Shown: positions 13,201 to 28,300 of the stretch, in pieces
How positions within the stretch are numbered: position 1 is the stretch's first letter
How the letters are laid out: the number at the start of each line of letters is the position of its first letter
Assembly (NCBI RefSeq): GCF_000972845.2
Contig: NC_040025.1
Coordinates: 17,610,126 to 17,674,125, forward strand
DNA length: 64,000 bases
DNA from: Larimichthys crocea
Lineage: Eukaryota > Chordata > Actinopteri > Sciaenidae
Reading direction: 5' to 3'
The notes under the pieces: generated by a model
The model's database searches: none
Seen by the model: only the letters and a program-made list of their open reading frames with translations
What the model was told of the DNA's origin: nothing
Translations under genes and position numbers: made by a program

Positions 13201-15221
13201 CTGCATGACAGACAAATAGCGTAGGTCTTTCATTTCAACAGCATGACCTAAATGACTTTTTTCTATATAATTTTTTTTACTTGAGAGTAATTTCTTATCA
13301 ACTTTGATCAAGCAGCTGTGACAAGTCAATTTCCACAGTGTGAGATTAAATGCTGTCTTGTCTATATCTTATCTTATATTGGGTGCAAATGGAGAAAAAT
13401 ATAAACACTTACCCCTGTGCCATCTCCAACCCAGGCCAGCGACACTGACCCACTTAGGTCATTAAAGAGATACTGAAAAGAATGGATTAAAATACATTAA
13501 GAATAAACACATTTAAAATATACAGCACCGGGTGAGGTGATTATCTAAATATCTGTGTGAATGATAGGAGAGGAACAGCCATTTTTGCCTCCAGACTGTA
13601 TTTTTGTATTTTATGCTTTGACTGGCACCATGTTCCCCCTTCACTGTGTGTACAAGCATAGGTTACAAAAATGTTCAAAGTGAAGCACAACTTGTCAGAC
13701 CACACAAGCATTTCAGGAAACACAAGGCTCCGAGCCAAATGCTGAAAACTCAAGTCAAGAGCCAGGTTTTCACTCAGGATGTTTTTTTTAATACTATTGC
13801 TTTTATTGTCATAGAAAGGTCTTACAAAAAAGGTCTTCCTGAACCCATTCAGCAGCCAATTACTCTTCAACTACATGAACATTGACAAACTGCTTGAGGC
13901 AGGTCTCTTTCCGCAGCTCATGCTGTAAGCAGCTTCAGCTCCAGTGGGACCTGCAGCAGTAACCTCGAGGGGAATGACGAAGCTGAGCCTCTAGGAATTC
14001 TGTTGACATAAGATTACCAAGGCCAAAGTATACATGAGCTGCAATGCAAAGTTGATCACATGTCAATGAGGAGCTAGGCAAATGAGCAGTGCAGGGCTCG
14101 GCTGAGGTCAGCCTGGGTGTTTGTTTTGAGGAGAGCGCTGCATGGTTGCTTAGATAGTTGCATTTAAAATCCATAACACATCTGGTCAGACCAAATTTAG
14201 CCTACTGTCCTATCCGGGATTAAAGTGCAAGTAGAAACAAAAAAAAAGACTGTATCCAAAACACCCCCTGCTTGTGAACTGCTTTCACTACCACACAAAC
14301 TCAGCTTTTAATTACAAAATAGCTACCACACAGCCAGTCACATGGATTCCCCTGAGCCGATTTCCCTGTCAACATTCAGGCACATTCACTGTCCTCATAT
14401 ACAGAATACAGCTGCATCCTTGAGAAGAATCAGATATAGGTCATGGCCATTAGTGGAGCATTTCAGGAGCTATACAGCTCCTGTTGGGCTACAGCCTACG
14501 TAGATCTTAAAGCATGAGGAAATAGGCGTTGTTGCTGTTTCACTACACTCTATTTCACTGCACCAAATATAAAAGAAGAAAAATAAATCATGGCAGTCCA
14601 AAACTGAAAGCTAACAGAGAGACGAGAAGGCACATTTAATGGCTGTCTGAGCTTGAGAAAAGATGTAGGAAGAACCAAAACTTAAGACTCTGCAAAGTAT
14701 TTTGATTATGACACATGATGCTTTAATTGCTTTTGTTTTATTAGACCGAGCAATATATCCTCTCTGACTGTTACCATGGGCTTCAGGGCCTATAGCTGAA
14801 TGGAAAACAAGCCCATTAGGTTTGTGATTACACTGAATAGCTGATTAGGCCTATTCGTGCACCTGTTTAGCACCTGCGCATCATCTTCTCGAGGCTCGTT
14901 TAATTGTCAGACGTGTGAAGAGTAACAGGAGCTCAGTTGGTAACTTACACTGTGGGTGTTGTCGGCTAACTTGGTGTCATATCCTTGCAGGGTTTTGCAG
15001 GAGTCGCCCTGCTCGGTGCTTCTTCGTTTTATCCTGTGCTGTGCTGATGATGCAGCCAGCCATGAAGGCAGGGACCTCTTGACGATTTTCGCAGCTTTCT
15101 CCTCAATGTATGAATGCTTGACAAAAACCGACTGTCCGGGTTTGGATCCCTGCTGAAAATCTAAACCGGCTGTGAGAGTGAAGACAGATAACAGCAGGAT
15201 ACTGGGCAGCAAAAGTCCCAT
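4204..15221 (-). CDS. sort1: Sortilin, VPS10-domain sorting receptor (20 coding exons)
   Basis: Exons in transcript order: 15221-14949, 13472-13413, 13062-12989, 12897-12795, 12687-12526, 12183-12110, 11116-11067, 10668-10541, 10186-10042, 9934-9779, 9413-9307, 9063-8961, 8880-8709, 7540-7350, 7248-7059, 6572-6456, 5816-5708, 5610-5495, 5362-5233, 4218-4204. All junctions are GT-AG and the frame stays open: 824 residues (human 831). Order: signal peptide 1-20; propeptide ending at furin-type RIKRR (63-67); ten-bladed VPS10 propeller with Asp-box repeats (for example [15 protein letters not shown]); 10CC cysteine-rich module; membrane helix about 747-769; tail with YSVL (783-786) and C-terminal acidic DxxLL (DEDLLE). 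Family role: binds neurotensin, proneurotrophins, progranulin and lipoproteins and carries cargo between Golgi, surface and endosomes via AP and GGA adaptors and retromer. The ATG at 15221 is the only in-frame ATG ahead of the signal peptide. Confidence 0.96.
8393..8443. repeat. TTA/TTG trinucleotide microsatellite in sort1 intron
   Basis: Runs of 'att' interrupted by three 'gtt' units, in the intron between sort1 exons 13 and 14. An (AT)n tract lies nearby at about 8247-8270. Confidence 0.85.
8906..8926. repeat. Poly(A) run in sort1 intron 12
   Basis: About 21 consecutive A on + (poly-T on the sort1 sense strand), about 25 bases beyond the exon 13 acceptor, so it extends the polypyrimidine environment of that splice site. 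Confidence 0.7.
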
Positions 15222-15400
15222 CCTCGTTTCTAGTGTCACTGGTAAAGAAAACACAAAAAAAGGAAGAAATATAACCCCCCCCCAAAAAACGAGTCTTTGT
15301 TTATCCCGGTCTTGCCTAGAAATTGAAGGTCGCTACAGCTCTGCCGCGGATGACATTAACAAAACACAATAGTCCTGACAGCGACTATTCCGGGCTTTAA
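15222..15400 (-). other. sort1: sort1 5' leader, with a possible leader splice acceptor
   Basis: Read on minus, a strong pyrimidine tract (ttttgtgttttctttaccag) ends at an AG at 15239-15240, 18 bases before the ATG. It looks like a real 3' splice site, which would put the start codon just inside the second exon. I see no clear matching donor upstream, and family genes generally carry leader and ATG in one exon, so the leader may be unspliced. Confidence 0.35.
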
Positions 15401-15579
15401 AAACACTGAGCACCCTCAAAGCTGCGACTGTCTCAAAATGATTAAAGCAGGAAAATAAAAATCTGAATTTAATTTAACCGGAATATTTAACACCAATTAT
15501 TGACGGTGTATCCCCTAAGCCAACATGATACACTGTAACGATGGGGCAAATTGTGTCTGCACGTCGTAATGCTCTATGC

Positions 15580-15655
15580 AGAGAGGAGCCCCTCTGATTG
15601 GCTGGCCGACCTCTCCGCTGTTCTGATTGGTCAGATTCTAAAAGGGCGGGGTCAG
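15580..15655 (-). promoter_or_regulatory. sort1: Probable sort1 promoter: two CCAAT boxes and a GC box
   Basis: Two ATTGG words (in gattggctgg and gattggtcag; CCAAT on minus) and a GGGCGGGG box near 15644-15651 cluster about 370-430 bases upstream of the sort1 ATG. CCAAT plus Sp1-type boxes without a clear TATA fits a broadly expressed gene. The start site is inferred to lie roughly at 15450-15560. Confidence 0.55.
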
Positions 15656-15739
15656 GCTGAGCACCATTATAATGAGATGTCAAAGCCTGTTGAGATAGGT
15701 TGAGCAATAGCATGTCATGTAAATCCATCAAGACACAAC

Positions 15740-18700
15740 TTCATTTAAAGATTTCTATGCAACTGTTCTCAAACTTCTTTTTCTTTGTTCTTCTTATTGG
15801 TTTTTATTTATTGGAACATTTCATCATTGTATGACCTAATTTTATTTTACGTATTTATTTATGTGTATTTTCTTATTTCTTATGTGTATATATAAGGTGG
15901 GGCTTTAAGAAAATACAGGTAACATTCAAGGTTGACAATGCATAATCATAATCAGTTGGCTCAGCCCTATGAGTCTGCCCATGAAGTAATAAGTAGTTGT
16001 GTGATTTGTTTGAAGTTTAAAATTTATTGTCCAAATTTTTTCAAATGAGCTTATTTTAATGTTTCTATTTGCCATATGATAATGTTAGTGAATTTTTAGC
16101 TATAGTTAATTTTGTATGCAAACATTTCTTCCCACTTGTGCCACAGTTTAATCTGGATTTGGTGTGATGTTGTGTGGATCAGACATCTGGGTAATGTCTC
16201 CAACAGTCTTACCATCAGTGAATTGAAATCCTGTGCACAGTGTATTTGAAATGGAGGGAAAATATATAATGACATTTGCTGACTTTTGAATGGAAGCTAT
16301 TTTGAAAGAAACCCCTTATTGCATTGACATTAACGCACATTATTAAATATAGTATTTAATTTATTTAGTTTATGTCTCGGCATTCCAGTCTCAGTTCTAA
16401 GTCGCAGCAATGTAACTGAGAGAATGAGTTTATGATCATACTCAAAAGCACCAAATAGGAAAACTATACTTTCTATCATATGATTTGAACTTAGATTAAT
16501 CACAATGGATGTTTTTGTACAACCCGCTGCATTCTTAAATCGTATTTGTTCATTTTGGCAGTTGCAATGAGTCAAACTGTGGTCTTGATTAAATTTGTGC
16601 ATGTGATGGGACAGTGGGTCATAACAAACGCATGACTTCTGGTCATGTGTTGCAGGGAGGAAAAAAAATCCCTGTACCCACAGCTGCCTGTGGCCTGACT
16701 GGACAGATTCAAACTACAGACCACAAACTGTAATCCAAATATAACAACATGCAGTTTTAGTTTTTCCCTGTGCCAAGTTACCTTTTCTGTAAACCTCCAC
16801 TTGGTGTGATGTGACATTTGCCTAGTACCAGCATACCAAAACTGAATCTCTGTTGGTAGAAGATGGGAGGAACCTGATCAGTTAGTCATGCTCAGTATTT
16901 AAACATTGTCATGCTTAGCCTTTGGTGTGGCACAACCTGTCTGACAAGTTTGCAAGCTCGCAACACCAACAAAACGGTGTCATCTCACTACAAGCAAGGA
17001 TAAAAACTTGTTGAACAAGTTCGATGTTTTCTCTGATACCATGAATTTGAATCCACAACACAGCTACAATTAAATGTGCCTTGTAACAGGTACTGTATGT
17101 CCTTTCTGTGTATTAAATCTTGCTTTCGTATTTCTTGATTCCCAGATTCACTCAGAAAGCCCGTCTGTAGAGCAGCATTCCTCCACAAAGGCACTGTACA
17201 ATGGAGTAGCAGCCCCTCCCCCATGGCAGCCCAGTCAACTATTAGTAGGTGAAGAACAAAGCCACTCTTATTCTTTTGAGATGTACTCTGTTAGGATGAG
17301 AACTGTGCCTTTCAACAAGGACCTAGATTTTACTTGGCTGCATACTGTGTTGAAAAAAATAGGTAAATTAAGGGATGCAACCAAATGTACCTACATTTAC
17401 CTGCTCACCAAGACCAAGAGCAAACATTTACATTAAACCAGACAGAAAGAATCATATGGAGAGCTTGTACGTGCAAGTGAGTTCAGCCTACAGTCAGTCT
17501 ACATTGATGGGAATCATGGGAAACTTAGGTTTGCTTTGCATAAAGAGGTTTAGTTTATTAATGCTCAAGTAGTGTCTGTGGAACTGGTGACCTCTAGTGA
17601 AAGGTAATTGCCATGACTGAGGATTTTTGGGCACTGGTAAAATTACCAACCTCTCTTTCTCTGTCTGTCCACCAAATCATCCCACAGTGTAACTGGCTCA
17701 ATGTTAACCTCACTATCAGCCTCAAGCTGATGGGTGGTGAGTGTTTTGGTGCATAAAGATTGTTGTGTGTCACCCAGGTGCAGATTGTATATGTACTCTG
17801 CCACCTCCAAGTTAGGTACAGTGCATACAGAAGATAGCACATGGTTTAATTATACGCCGAGAGACCCAATACTTCTGGGCTTTTATAAAGTGAACATGTA
17901 AACAAACATAACTAAGCTCCGCTCTACAAGACAGAGTGACATGATTAGATAATAAAGCTGAACCCAATTAGTCCACATTGCACCTTGGTGTTGCAAAGTC
18001 TTCTAAAATTGCAACTAATTGACATACACTGAATCTGGGGTCTTTGTGGCTCTTGAGGCCCCTGGGCAGTTAGCAACCCATCCATCCCTTTTCCATAACC
18101 ACTTATCAGCATGGATCCCAGCTGACAATGTGTGAACCGGGGTACACTCTGGACACGTAATCAGTTCATCACAGGGCTGACACATAGAAACAACCATTCA
18201 TGCTCACATTCACACCTACAGGTAATTTAGTTTTACCAGGAAGCTGGAGAGAAACCCATACAGACACAGGGAGAACATGCAAACGCCACACAGAAACCCA
18301 GCTGGGGTTCAAACCAAAACCTTCTTGCTGTGAGGCGACAGTGCTAACCACTGTGCAGAGTTCAGTCACATTTCATGGAGTTAAACGGTGCAAGGAACAC
18401 TATAATAAATACGGCATAGATAATATATTACTGTGGGTTAGTATGCATATTTTATGCAGAGCGTGACGTTGATAAAGTGCAAATTATATGATAAGGTAGT
18501 TTTCAGTTCAGATATAAATTATGCAAGTACTTTATTGTTACATTTGTTCTACTTTGATGAACTATATATAATGTACTTAAATGCTGCATTCATTTTAAGC
18601 ATAGCTGCTATAACCAAATGACTCATATTGTTGTTTGTATTCTCACTCTGCATAGAAACATTTTGCTAGTTTCTGAAATTTACTTTAAAAGAATCAGCAG

Positions 18701-19640
18701 AACAAACACATTTACTGATGGAGGGCAGATCAATTTATTTAAGATGTAGGTTTATAGATTTTATTGTGATATTTTTTTACATTAAGGCACGATGTCTCTT
18801 TACTAATCATTACATTAGAATTATTAATAATGATGATGAACTTGATTTACATAGCACCTTTGGAAACAGTTTAAGTGCTTTGACAGACAAGCACAAACAG
18901 GCAAAATAACAGGGAGCTGAACACTTTAAGAACATGGAAGTGTTGGCATATTTGACATACTGGTCAAGAGGAAAAATGTATTTATTTTATCATATATGGA
19001 TGCCATAAAATATATTTTTAAACTAAATATGTTTAGTAATATACAAATAGACAACAAAACCAATTTTTAAAAAACAGAAACATTCAAGAACATACATCAA
19101 CACACAGCAATGTTAAGATGACTGTGCACTTTTATGCCTAAAAAAACTCTTAAATGTTTCCACACATTTTCAAATTCTCCTGCCTTTCCTCTGCTTATAC
19201 AAGTCAGTCTCTCCAAAACACACAATACAAGATGGCATCTTCTTTATCCATACACGTATCATGGGTACATCCATTTTTCTCCAAGATAAAACTAGGCTTA
19301 GATTATCTAATCTATCCTGGAAGGTGCCTGGAGATCAAGGAATAATGACTGAATGCTAAAGGAGAAGTTTTGTTGTCTGTATTAATATTATTTATTAATT
19401 TAGTCTCATCTTAATCATTATCTGACTCTTTAACGCCAGCATGACTTATGCATGACTTAACATTTATGTTATATTATGTTATGTTATCTTGTCTTACTAT
19501 TACTTTCATATGTGCACAATTTAAGAGGGACTGTGTAAAAAGGAGGAGGTGAGTTTAGAATTGTGGGGTAAAGCAAAATTAGTGTATATGTGAATAAGAC
19601 ATGACGCATAAGTAATAATAAAGATGTGTTACAAAACTCC
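15740..19640. other. Intergenic region between divergent sort1 and sypl2
   Basis: About 3.9 kb, AT-rich, with no coding block I recognise. Human PSMA5 lies at this position, but none of its exons is visible on either strand. Apart from the repeat at about 18040-18365 I see no other structure. Confidence 0.6.
18040..18365 (+). repeat. Dispersed teleost repeat (LINE/SINE-tail-like fragment)
   Basis: Contains the phrases I associate with a very common fish repeat: 'gtgtgaaccggggtacactctgg', 'catcacagggctgacacat', 'gggagaacatgcaaacgccacacag' and 'cttcttgctgtgaggcgaca' followed by 'gtgctaaccactg'. Diverged, with no coding capacity. The class is not certain. Confidence 0.7.
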
Positions 19641-19659
19641 TCCAGTTTAACACATATTT

Positions 19660-19846
19660 CACCACTTGGACCACTCCGTCCCAGCAGCGCTCCTGTCGAC
19701 GCCTCGCCGTCAGTGATCACGTGTCATCTACTACAACTCGCTGAAGTTGGAGAAAAGTTTTGACAAGCCCCGGAAGAGTTGCTGAAGACCCAGGAAAAGG
19801 AGTCACATTGTCGGATAATAAACGCTGTTTTATCGCCGGACAAACG
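19660..19846 (+). promoter_or_regulatory. sypl2: sypl2 promoter/5' leader region
   Basis: CpG-containing sequence immediately upstream of the sypl2 ATG, with an E-box CACGTG at 19718-19723 inside a tgatCACGTGtc context. No in-frame ATG occurs before 19847; the open frame extending to 19760 starts at TTG and is leader. The exact start site is not visible. Confidence 0.45.
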
Positions 19847-22169
<2,323 letters not shown>

Positions 22170-22675
22170 CTACACAGCTTCTTCATTTCAAAACTGCCCT
22201 ACATGTAGTTTTATTAAATTAGTCATTTTGGTACTATTTGTTCAAAGATAATTCCTGTAGATTACAAGACATACATTTCTAAAATGGACTGCTCCTTTTT
22301 TGTATTGATTTTACATTTAAGCCTGTTTAATCTCAAGTACATTTCAGAAACTAAAACTTGAGTTTATATTGAAAACGATACAATCTTTAAATAAGAGCAG
22401 TCAAATATGTTAATCGGACAGATGCTCAGTTTGTATGCTGTAACATATTTATACCCAGGTATTGAAAACAAAGTGTCCTTTATTTCCGATGGTACTGCAG
22501 GTGTGGACTGTACAGCCTTATTAGTGATGAATCATAATGCAGCGTCTCTGTTACCTGCCAGCAGTATTTCTGTACCATACAGTACATCATTTCTGCCATC
22601 AGCATTTTCTTTAAAAAACAAACAAACCAACCAAATAAACTCAGGGCTATTAACTGTGCAAATTATAAGATGCCT

Positions 22676-22685
22676 AATAAATAAA
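22676..22685 (+). terminator. sypl2: Candidate sypl2 polyadenylation signals
   Basis: Two overlapping AATAAA hexamers (22676-22681 and 22680-22685) lie about 510 bases after the stop codon. The intervening sequence has no gene signal and fits a 3' UTR. Further downstream candidates exist, so the assignment is tentative. Confidence 0.5.
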
Positions 22686-22689
22686 TACC

Positions 22690-25250
22690 TGAAGTGCATT
22701 TATTATTAACATAAGTCTAAACAAATTTTAGTTCAATCGTAAGACATACAAGAAGCATTAAAAAGTATTAATGTAAAATAGTTGCTCATTGGAAAAATAA
22801 TTCTGTTGCCAATATGAGATTATTTATAATGGTTTTGTATCTTTTTTTTTTCTTTTTTTTTTACATTAACTTGCACCTCATCATCTCACTAAGTAAAGGC
22901 TAAATTTACTGTTTTAGTCTCACAGCTGAATATTCCGTTGAATGTAGTGAAAATCTCCGTTTAGAGGATTTCAAACTTTTAAAAACTTACTTGGTAGAAT
23001 TTGTGATCTTTTTCCTGAAAGGACTGTTCTCTTTATCCTGAATGTTTCTAATATTTAAAATTAAGGAATTTCTAAAACACCCCAGAAATGTACTATGTTA
23101 TTTCAGAGCTAATGTACTATCAGTTGTATAGCCTTAGCTAGTTGTTAGTAGTTGGTAGTTGCTGTTTATTTGCCTGATATCTAACCTGTTACTAATTAAT
23201 CGCATACTTGTTTTGTTGCTTTTGTCTGGCTTCTACCTTCACTTTGTTTCAATGGAAGCCAAGTGTTTTTTCTCTGTTACTGACATCATTATGATTTCCT
23301 ACTTTGATATAGTCTGCTTGATTCACAGTTTTGAGTTTGATCCACCACTGTGCTGATAAAAGTGTCACATAGATGAGACTGGAGTTCCTGTTACAGTCCA
23401 GGAAGATTCTGCATGGACATGAAATGCTGTGTGTTATTAAAAGGAAGAACTGGATTTGTTGCGTGTCTGATTTTATGCCTGATTGTTTCACTGGTGGTAG
23501 CACACATACTGCACATGTTCATCAGGTGAACACACACACACTGGACATAAGAATCACAGTGGACTCAGGTGGTCTCAGTAATCTGGGTTTGATAATATTG
23601 TTGAGGCATTCAGCAAGCTAAATCAGTTAACATGCAATACAGTTTAAAACGCACTAGGTGGCAGACATGCTGCTTCTACCAGTCATCATCAGCTGACACA
23701 AAAAAACAAAATGCACACACACACAAGCTTTTAAATGAACCTCCTGACATGCATCAGTCCAGTTTAAGGTTGCATTCACAATGCTGTGGTCTGTCATTGA
23801 ATCAGATACCTAATCCATTCGTGTTAATATTAACCAAAAAACCTCCAGGCTTTAGTCAGGCTATAATCTAGAAATTATACTTAAATTGACATTATGTTCA
23901 GCTTGTATGAACCAACCAAACTGCTTATTTTTAGTTTGGTTGAAATTATTGTTGTAATCTTTTGCAACAATTATGAAATGATTTGTTGATCAACAGAAAA
24001 ATAATCAATGTTGATAAGTGATCAATAACAATCCTTAACCCTCAAACAAAATTATCAGTCATTGTCCAACTTCTTAGAACATTTTATGTGTTTTGACTAA
24101 AATAAGACACTGATAAAAATGTGAAAAGCAGTTTAACATTAGTCACACAAGTGACATGTGGCAGATTAAGATGAAAATGAAAAACATCCAAGGACAATTT
24201 TTATACACATAGATATAAACCTTTTATATCTACAGATGCTGCAGGTCCTTTTCCATGGTATTCACCATGCTTACAGGTGCCAAGAACAGACAAACTAAAC
24301 ATTGTCTCCAGGGCCTTTTGAGTTTTTTATGGCCACAAAAGTTTTTCCTTCATGCAAGGAAGGAGAGGAGGAGGCGATGTGATTGCCATTAGCAACTACA
24401 CTGCCAGATGGCACTAAGTTCTACACACCAGTCCTTTAATTTTTTCTAACTTTAAGAAATACATTATCCATCTTATCTTGTGAAGCTAGGTGACAATTGC
24501 TGCTTCCAGCAAATCAGGATGGTCCTTCTAGCAATTAAGGATGTGAAGGCAATAACTTCTCGAGTCTTGCCTGTAATGGGACATGGCACACTCTTCCCTT
24601 AAAGATCTTTGTGTAAGCGGCAAAAATATCAGTCCAGAATGTAAAAAGTTTGAGGCACAAAACATGTGATCTGCTGGTTCACCTTTACACTGAGGGCAAG
24701 AGGGGCCTGCATGAGGATATACTTCATTAGGTACACTTGAGGAATCCAATATAATCCAATACAACTCTGCCATAAATTTGACTTCTATGAAGCTTATGAT
24801 GTTTCAGTTTTTGTTGAAACTGTCATTACCCACTAAGCACTACCTCTGCTAAATGCTGTGACTTTCATTGTCTACAGTCTAATTTAATTGTATTTTGATC
24901 TCTATTTGTAGTTCTATTTCTTATTTGTCTAAAAAAAACAATATAATTTTACTTTTATATAGTTTTCTATTTGTAAATTGTAATGTAAATTTGATTTTAA
25001 CACAGGTTTAGTTTCTCTCTTCATTTCTTTGCACATGTCGAATTTCTATGCACATATTTAACTTACTTAGCACAGGTAAAACATTTTTGCACAGGTTTAA
25101 ATGCATATCTATTTTATAGGTTACCTTTAACCTGTAGTTTTACATTGATCAAATGAGCTTTTAAAACAATTTTAAGACGCATCAGGCCGTAATGTGTGTT
25201 AGATACATATGTCTTCATTTAGTATGTTTCATACAGAGTGTGTTGTCACA
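22690..25250. other. Intergenic region sypl2 - atxn7l2
   Basis: AT-rich, with no recognisable exon on either strand. It contains a MITE-like copy at about 24180-24442; otherwise I see nothing beyond simple-sequence runs such as T tracts near 22842-22862. Confidence 0.6.
24180..24442 (-). repeat. MITE-like repeat copy (minus orientation)
   Basis: Shares with the family at 40210-40592, in reverse: 'gcaggtccttttccatgg', 'agggccttttgagtttttt', and the end 'gatggcactaagttctacacaccagtccttta'. Diverged and internally rearranged. Confidence 0.6.
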
Positions 25251-25254
25251 CTGA

Positions 25255-25359
25255 CAGGCCACTGTGGCGTTATTTGCCACACGGCGGCGAGCTTGGTGAC
25301 GCGGATGCGATGCGCGTGAACTGACGGTGTCAGCTTCGTGAACGCGCGCAAGAGCAGCA
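25255..25359 (+). promoter_or_regulatory. atxn7l2: CpG-rich atxn7l2 promoter/leader
   Basis: CpG density rises sharply just before the ATG (acacggcggcgagc, tgacgcggatgcgatgcgcg, aacgcgcgca), in contrast to the AT-rich flank. It includes TGACG words of CREB/ATF half-site type. It fits a CpG-island promoter running into exon 1; the start site is not resolved. Confidence 0.5.
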
Positions 25360-28300
25360 ATGGCCGCTTTGGATCGGCGAAATCCTAATCTCGACGATTT
25401 TGTCGGATTAAACTGGAGTTGTTGGGTAGATAGGGTGAATATTTTACCATCTGACGGTGAGTCTCGCTCCCTGTCCCGGCCGTGGTCCATCCTCACGTCA
25501 CAGAGTCACACATCCTGTGATTTATTTGTCGTTACATACACACAGAGAGCGGCATAAAGGGCGACCCAAACAAAAGACCCGCTGGGTCCTAGTGCAGGGT
25601 GCGTTTTTTTTTTGCTAAGGTGGTTAACTGACAACAAACAACAATAATTAAAATTAAATGATTGTTTCTCACTCGTCTTATTAATGTAGTAATAAAACAC
25701 GTGTTGTGAATACAACACGGACGGTTTACCTGTGCACAGGTGGATACACCGTTAGCCTGAGAGCTAATGTCACACCAAACACAACAACACCAGCGTTAAG
25801 ATACTTAGGAAGGATTTGTCCTGCTCGTTAACGGCAACACTGATCAGCTAACGGCTGGACCTGTGAAGTATGACGTTGCTGTGACAGGAGATGCTTCATG
25901 TGCAAGTTTTATGTGCTTAACTTTTGTTTTTCGGAGTAAAATCAGGCTCTCAAACCAGGAGCTCCGATTTGATTCGAACGACATGTTCCGGGTTTCACTC
26001 AGCACGGCTAACCAGATATCTCATTACACCTGTTTCTTGGGAGATGCAGTAGTTCATGCTGGCTGTTTTGTGTCCTTTTCATGCAGCTGGGTCCAAGGCT
26101 GAAGACAGCAGCAAGTATGGGAGGAACTGCTCTGAGACAATGACCCTCAGGAAAGAAGGTGAAGTCAAGAAACCCTGTGTTCATTCAGCATCTCCAAGAA
26201 GTGTATTTAACTCTGTTTTCTCTACAGATATGCACATATATGGCTACTGCCCGGCACACGATGAGATCTATCTGGTGGTGTGCAGCCACTGTGGGGAGGT
26301 GGTGAAGCCTCAAGCCTTTGAGAAGCACTGTGAGAGGCGTCATGGTCCTCTCACCAAGATGTGTGGACAGTCGTCTACGTTGGCTCCACAGCAGCGACCT
26401 CGCCCTGGTCTCCCTCTTTCAAATGTGTCTTCCTCTAGAGAGAGGCAGAAGGATGGCAGGTGTCAAGAAGCGAGTGGCCCCTCTTCAGCTGCGTTACCTG
26501 TCCGCCAGCACAGGCCTAACAAGGCCCAGAAGGAGACAGTGAGGTATTTACTAATAATGTTTGCATCAGAAAATAGTACCATTATGACTTATGGCTCTAT
26601 TCAGCTACTGAGATTTTATGTTTAGTTTATTCCTAATAAGAATATCATGTATTATTATTGACTGTTGTCCTGAGCAGAAGTGGAATCAGAGCTAATGTTT
26701 CCAATTTGGACCCATGATTGCAGTGTTTATGATCATGCATTTTACTTTTGCTTACTAATTAGCTGTAACATTTTTGCAGCTAATCACAGCTGTATGAGCA
26801 CGCATGAATATATATATACATACATGTATATTATAACAAAATATTATAGGGAATGTACAGCTTTTGATAGTGTAATGTGTTTTTTAATTAATATATTTAA
26901 TTTTTCACCTCTATGTTCCACTAGAGGGAGGTCACGTAACTCCAGTGGTACCCGTACTATAGTTTGGGAAGCATTGGTTAACATCACAACACTACAAAGT
27001 GGATTTACTCCTATATTGGAGATGATTAACTCAGACATGATTAATTTGTCCTTTTTGCTTCCTTATTTACTTTGTTTTGTTTTGTAAGTCGAGCTGTAAG
27101 AAGACAGCCTAAAGTTCGTTAGTATCATGGATAAGTTTAAGTTTAGAGCTGACATGATATGCAGTTATCTTATTAGTTCAATATGTCACTGACTCAGTTG
27201 GCACAGCAGAAGAAACCTTTTTACACAAAGAACGTCTCTAACTCCCTCTGCAGTTTTCCGACAGTAGAGAAGCTCCCTCAGGAGAACCTTCCCCTCCCAC
27301 AACACACCTTGTCCACGCCTCGCCCCAGGGTTCCTCTGTGGCTCCCTGGACCTCTGCCCCCTGGCCACTGTTCTTCCTCCACTTCTGCACCAGAGAGACC
27401 CTCTGCACAGAAATCCACAACCGGGCAGTCCATAGAGCCACACACTCCTCTGCGGGGAACGAGAACCTACAGCCGGATCTACAAAAACACTGATAGTAAG
27501 CATGCTGCTTTTCTGCTACACGTCTAAACTGTCCTCGTAGTATAATTAGATAGTGTGCCGAAGTGTTGCCTATTATTTTGTTTTAGAGAAAACGGCCATA
27601 TGGTGCTCCATAAACAGCATGGATCATGTTGACCGTCTGTGTCCTGCTGCTGCTCACTGACTACTGTGTTTGCTTTCTTTCCCATAGAGAAAGAATGTGG
27701 CCTGAACAAACGCTGCGCTGTTCTGGATCCAGAAAGGAAGAAGCTGTGCAGCCAGGAGCTTATATGCAACGTAAACTCTCACTGTTACCATTATCTTTAA
27801 TGTTGTTCATTATTAACAGATATATCTGAGTCTTTTGCCTCAGAAAACTATTAACAAATGCATTGTTTGTTTGGGATATGATGTAATGGCTCTTTTTTCC
27901 CCTCACTGTGCTGTTCTTCTTACGCAGACTGGTTCCATCCAACAGCAGCAGAAAGCGATGGGAAAGACTAAGACCTTTGATCAGCTCGCAGTGGAGCAGA
28001 GAACAGCCTCAGAAGGTCGAGACATGGAGCAGCTTCTTGTCAAACCGAAAGACAAAGAGCATTTGGAAGCTTTTGAAGATAAAAAAACAACTCAGGGCTG
28101 TAAATACAACTTTAACAGCAATGTCCACATTCTCAGGTATGAAATATTTTCGTAAGATTTCATTTTTATTTTATATATTGTTACTGCAGATTTATGTTGT
28201 GATTCTGTTCATGACCTTGGATAAACAAGGGCACAAACCAGTCTCTGCTTATACCTGTTTAATGCAGACAAAATAAACAATGGATTTTGTTAAATAGCAA

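Noticed and set aside
15222..15254. Longer sortilin start ahead of the signal peptide
   Set aside because: The upstream codon at 15252-15254 is GTG, not ATG, and the segment crosses a probable splice acceptor.
15740..19640. psma5 in the gap where human has it
   Set aside because: No segment resembling the conserved proteasome alpha N-terminus or its core was found on either strand.
19760..19846. 29-residue N-terminal extension of sypl2
   Set aside because: It starts at TTG and no family member has such a segment; the ATG at 19847 is the first in frame.
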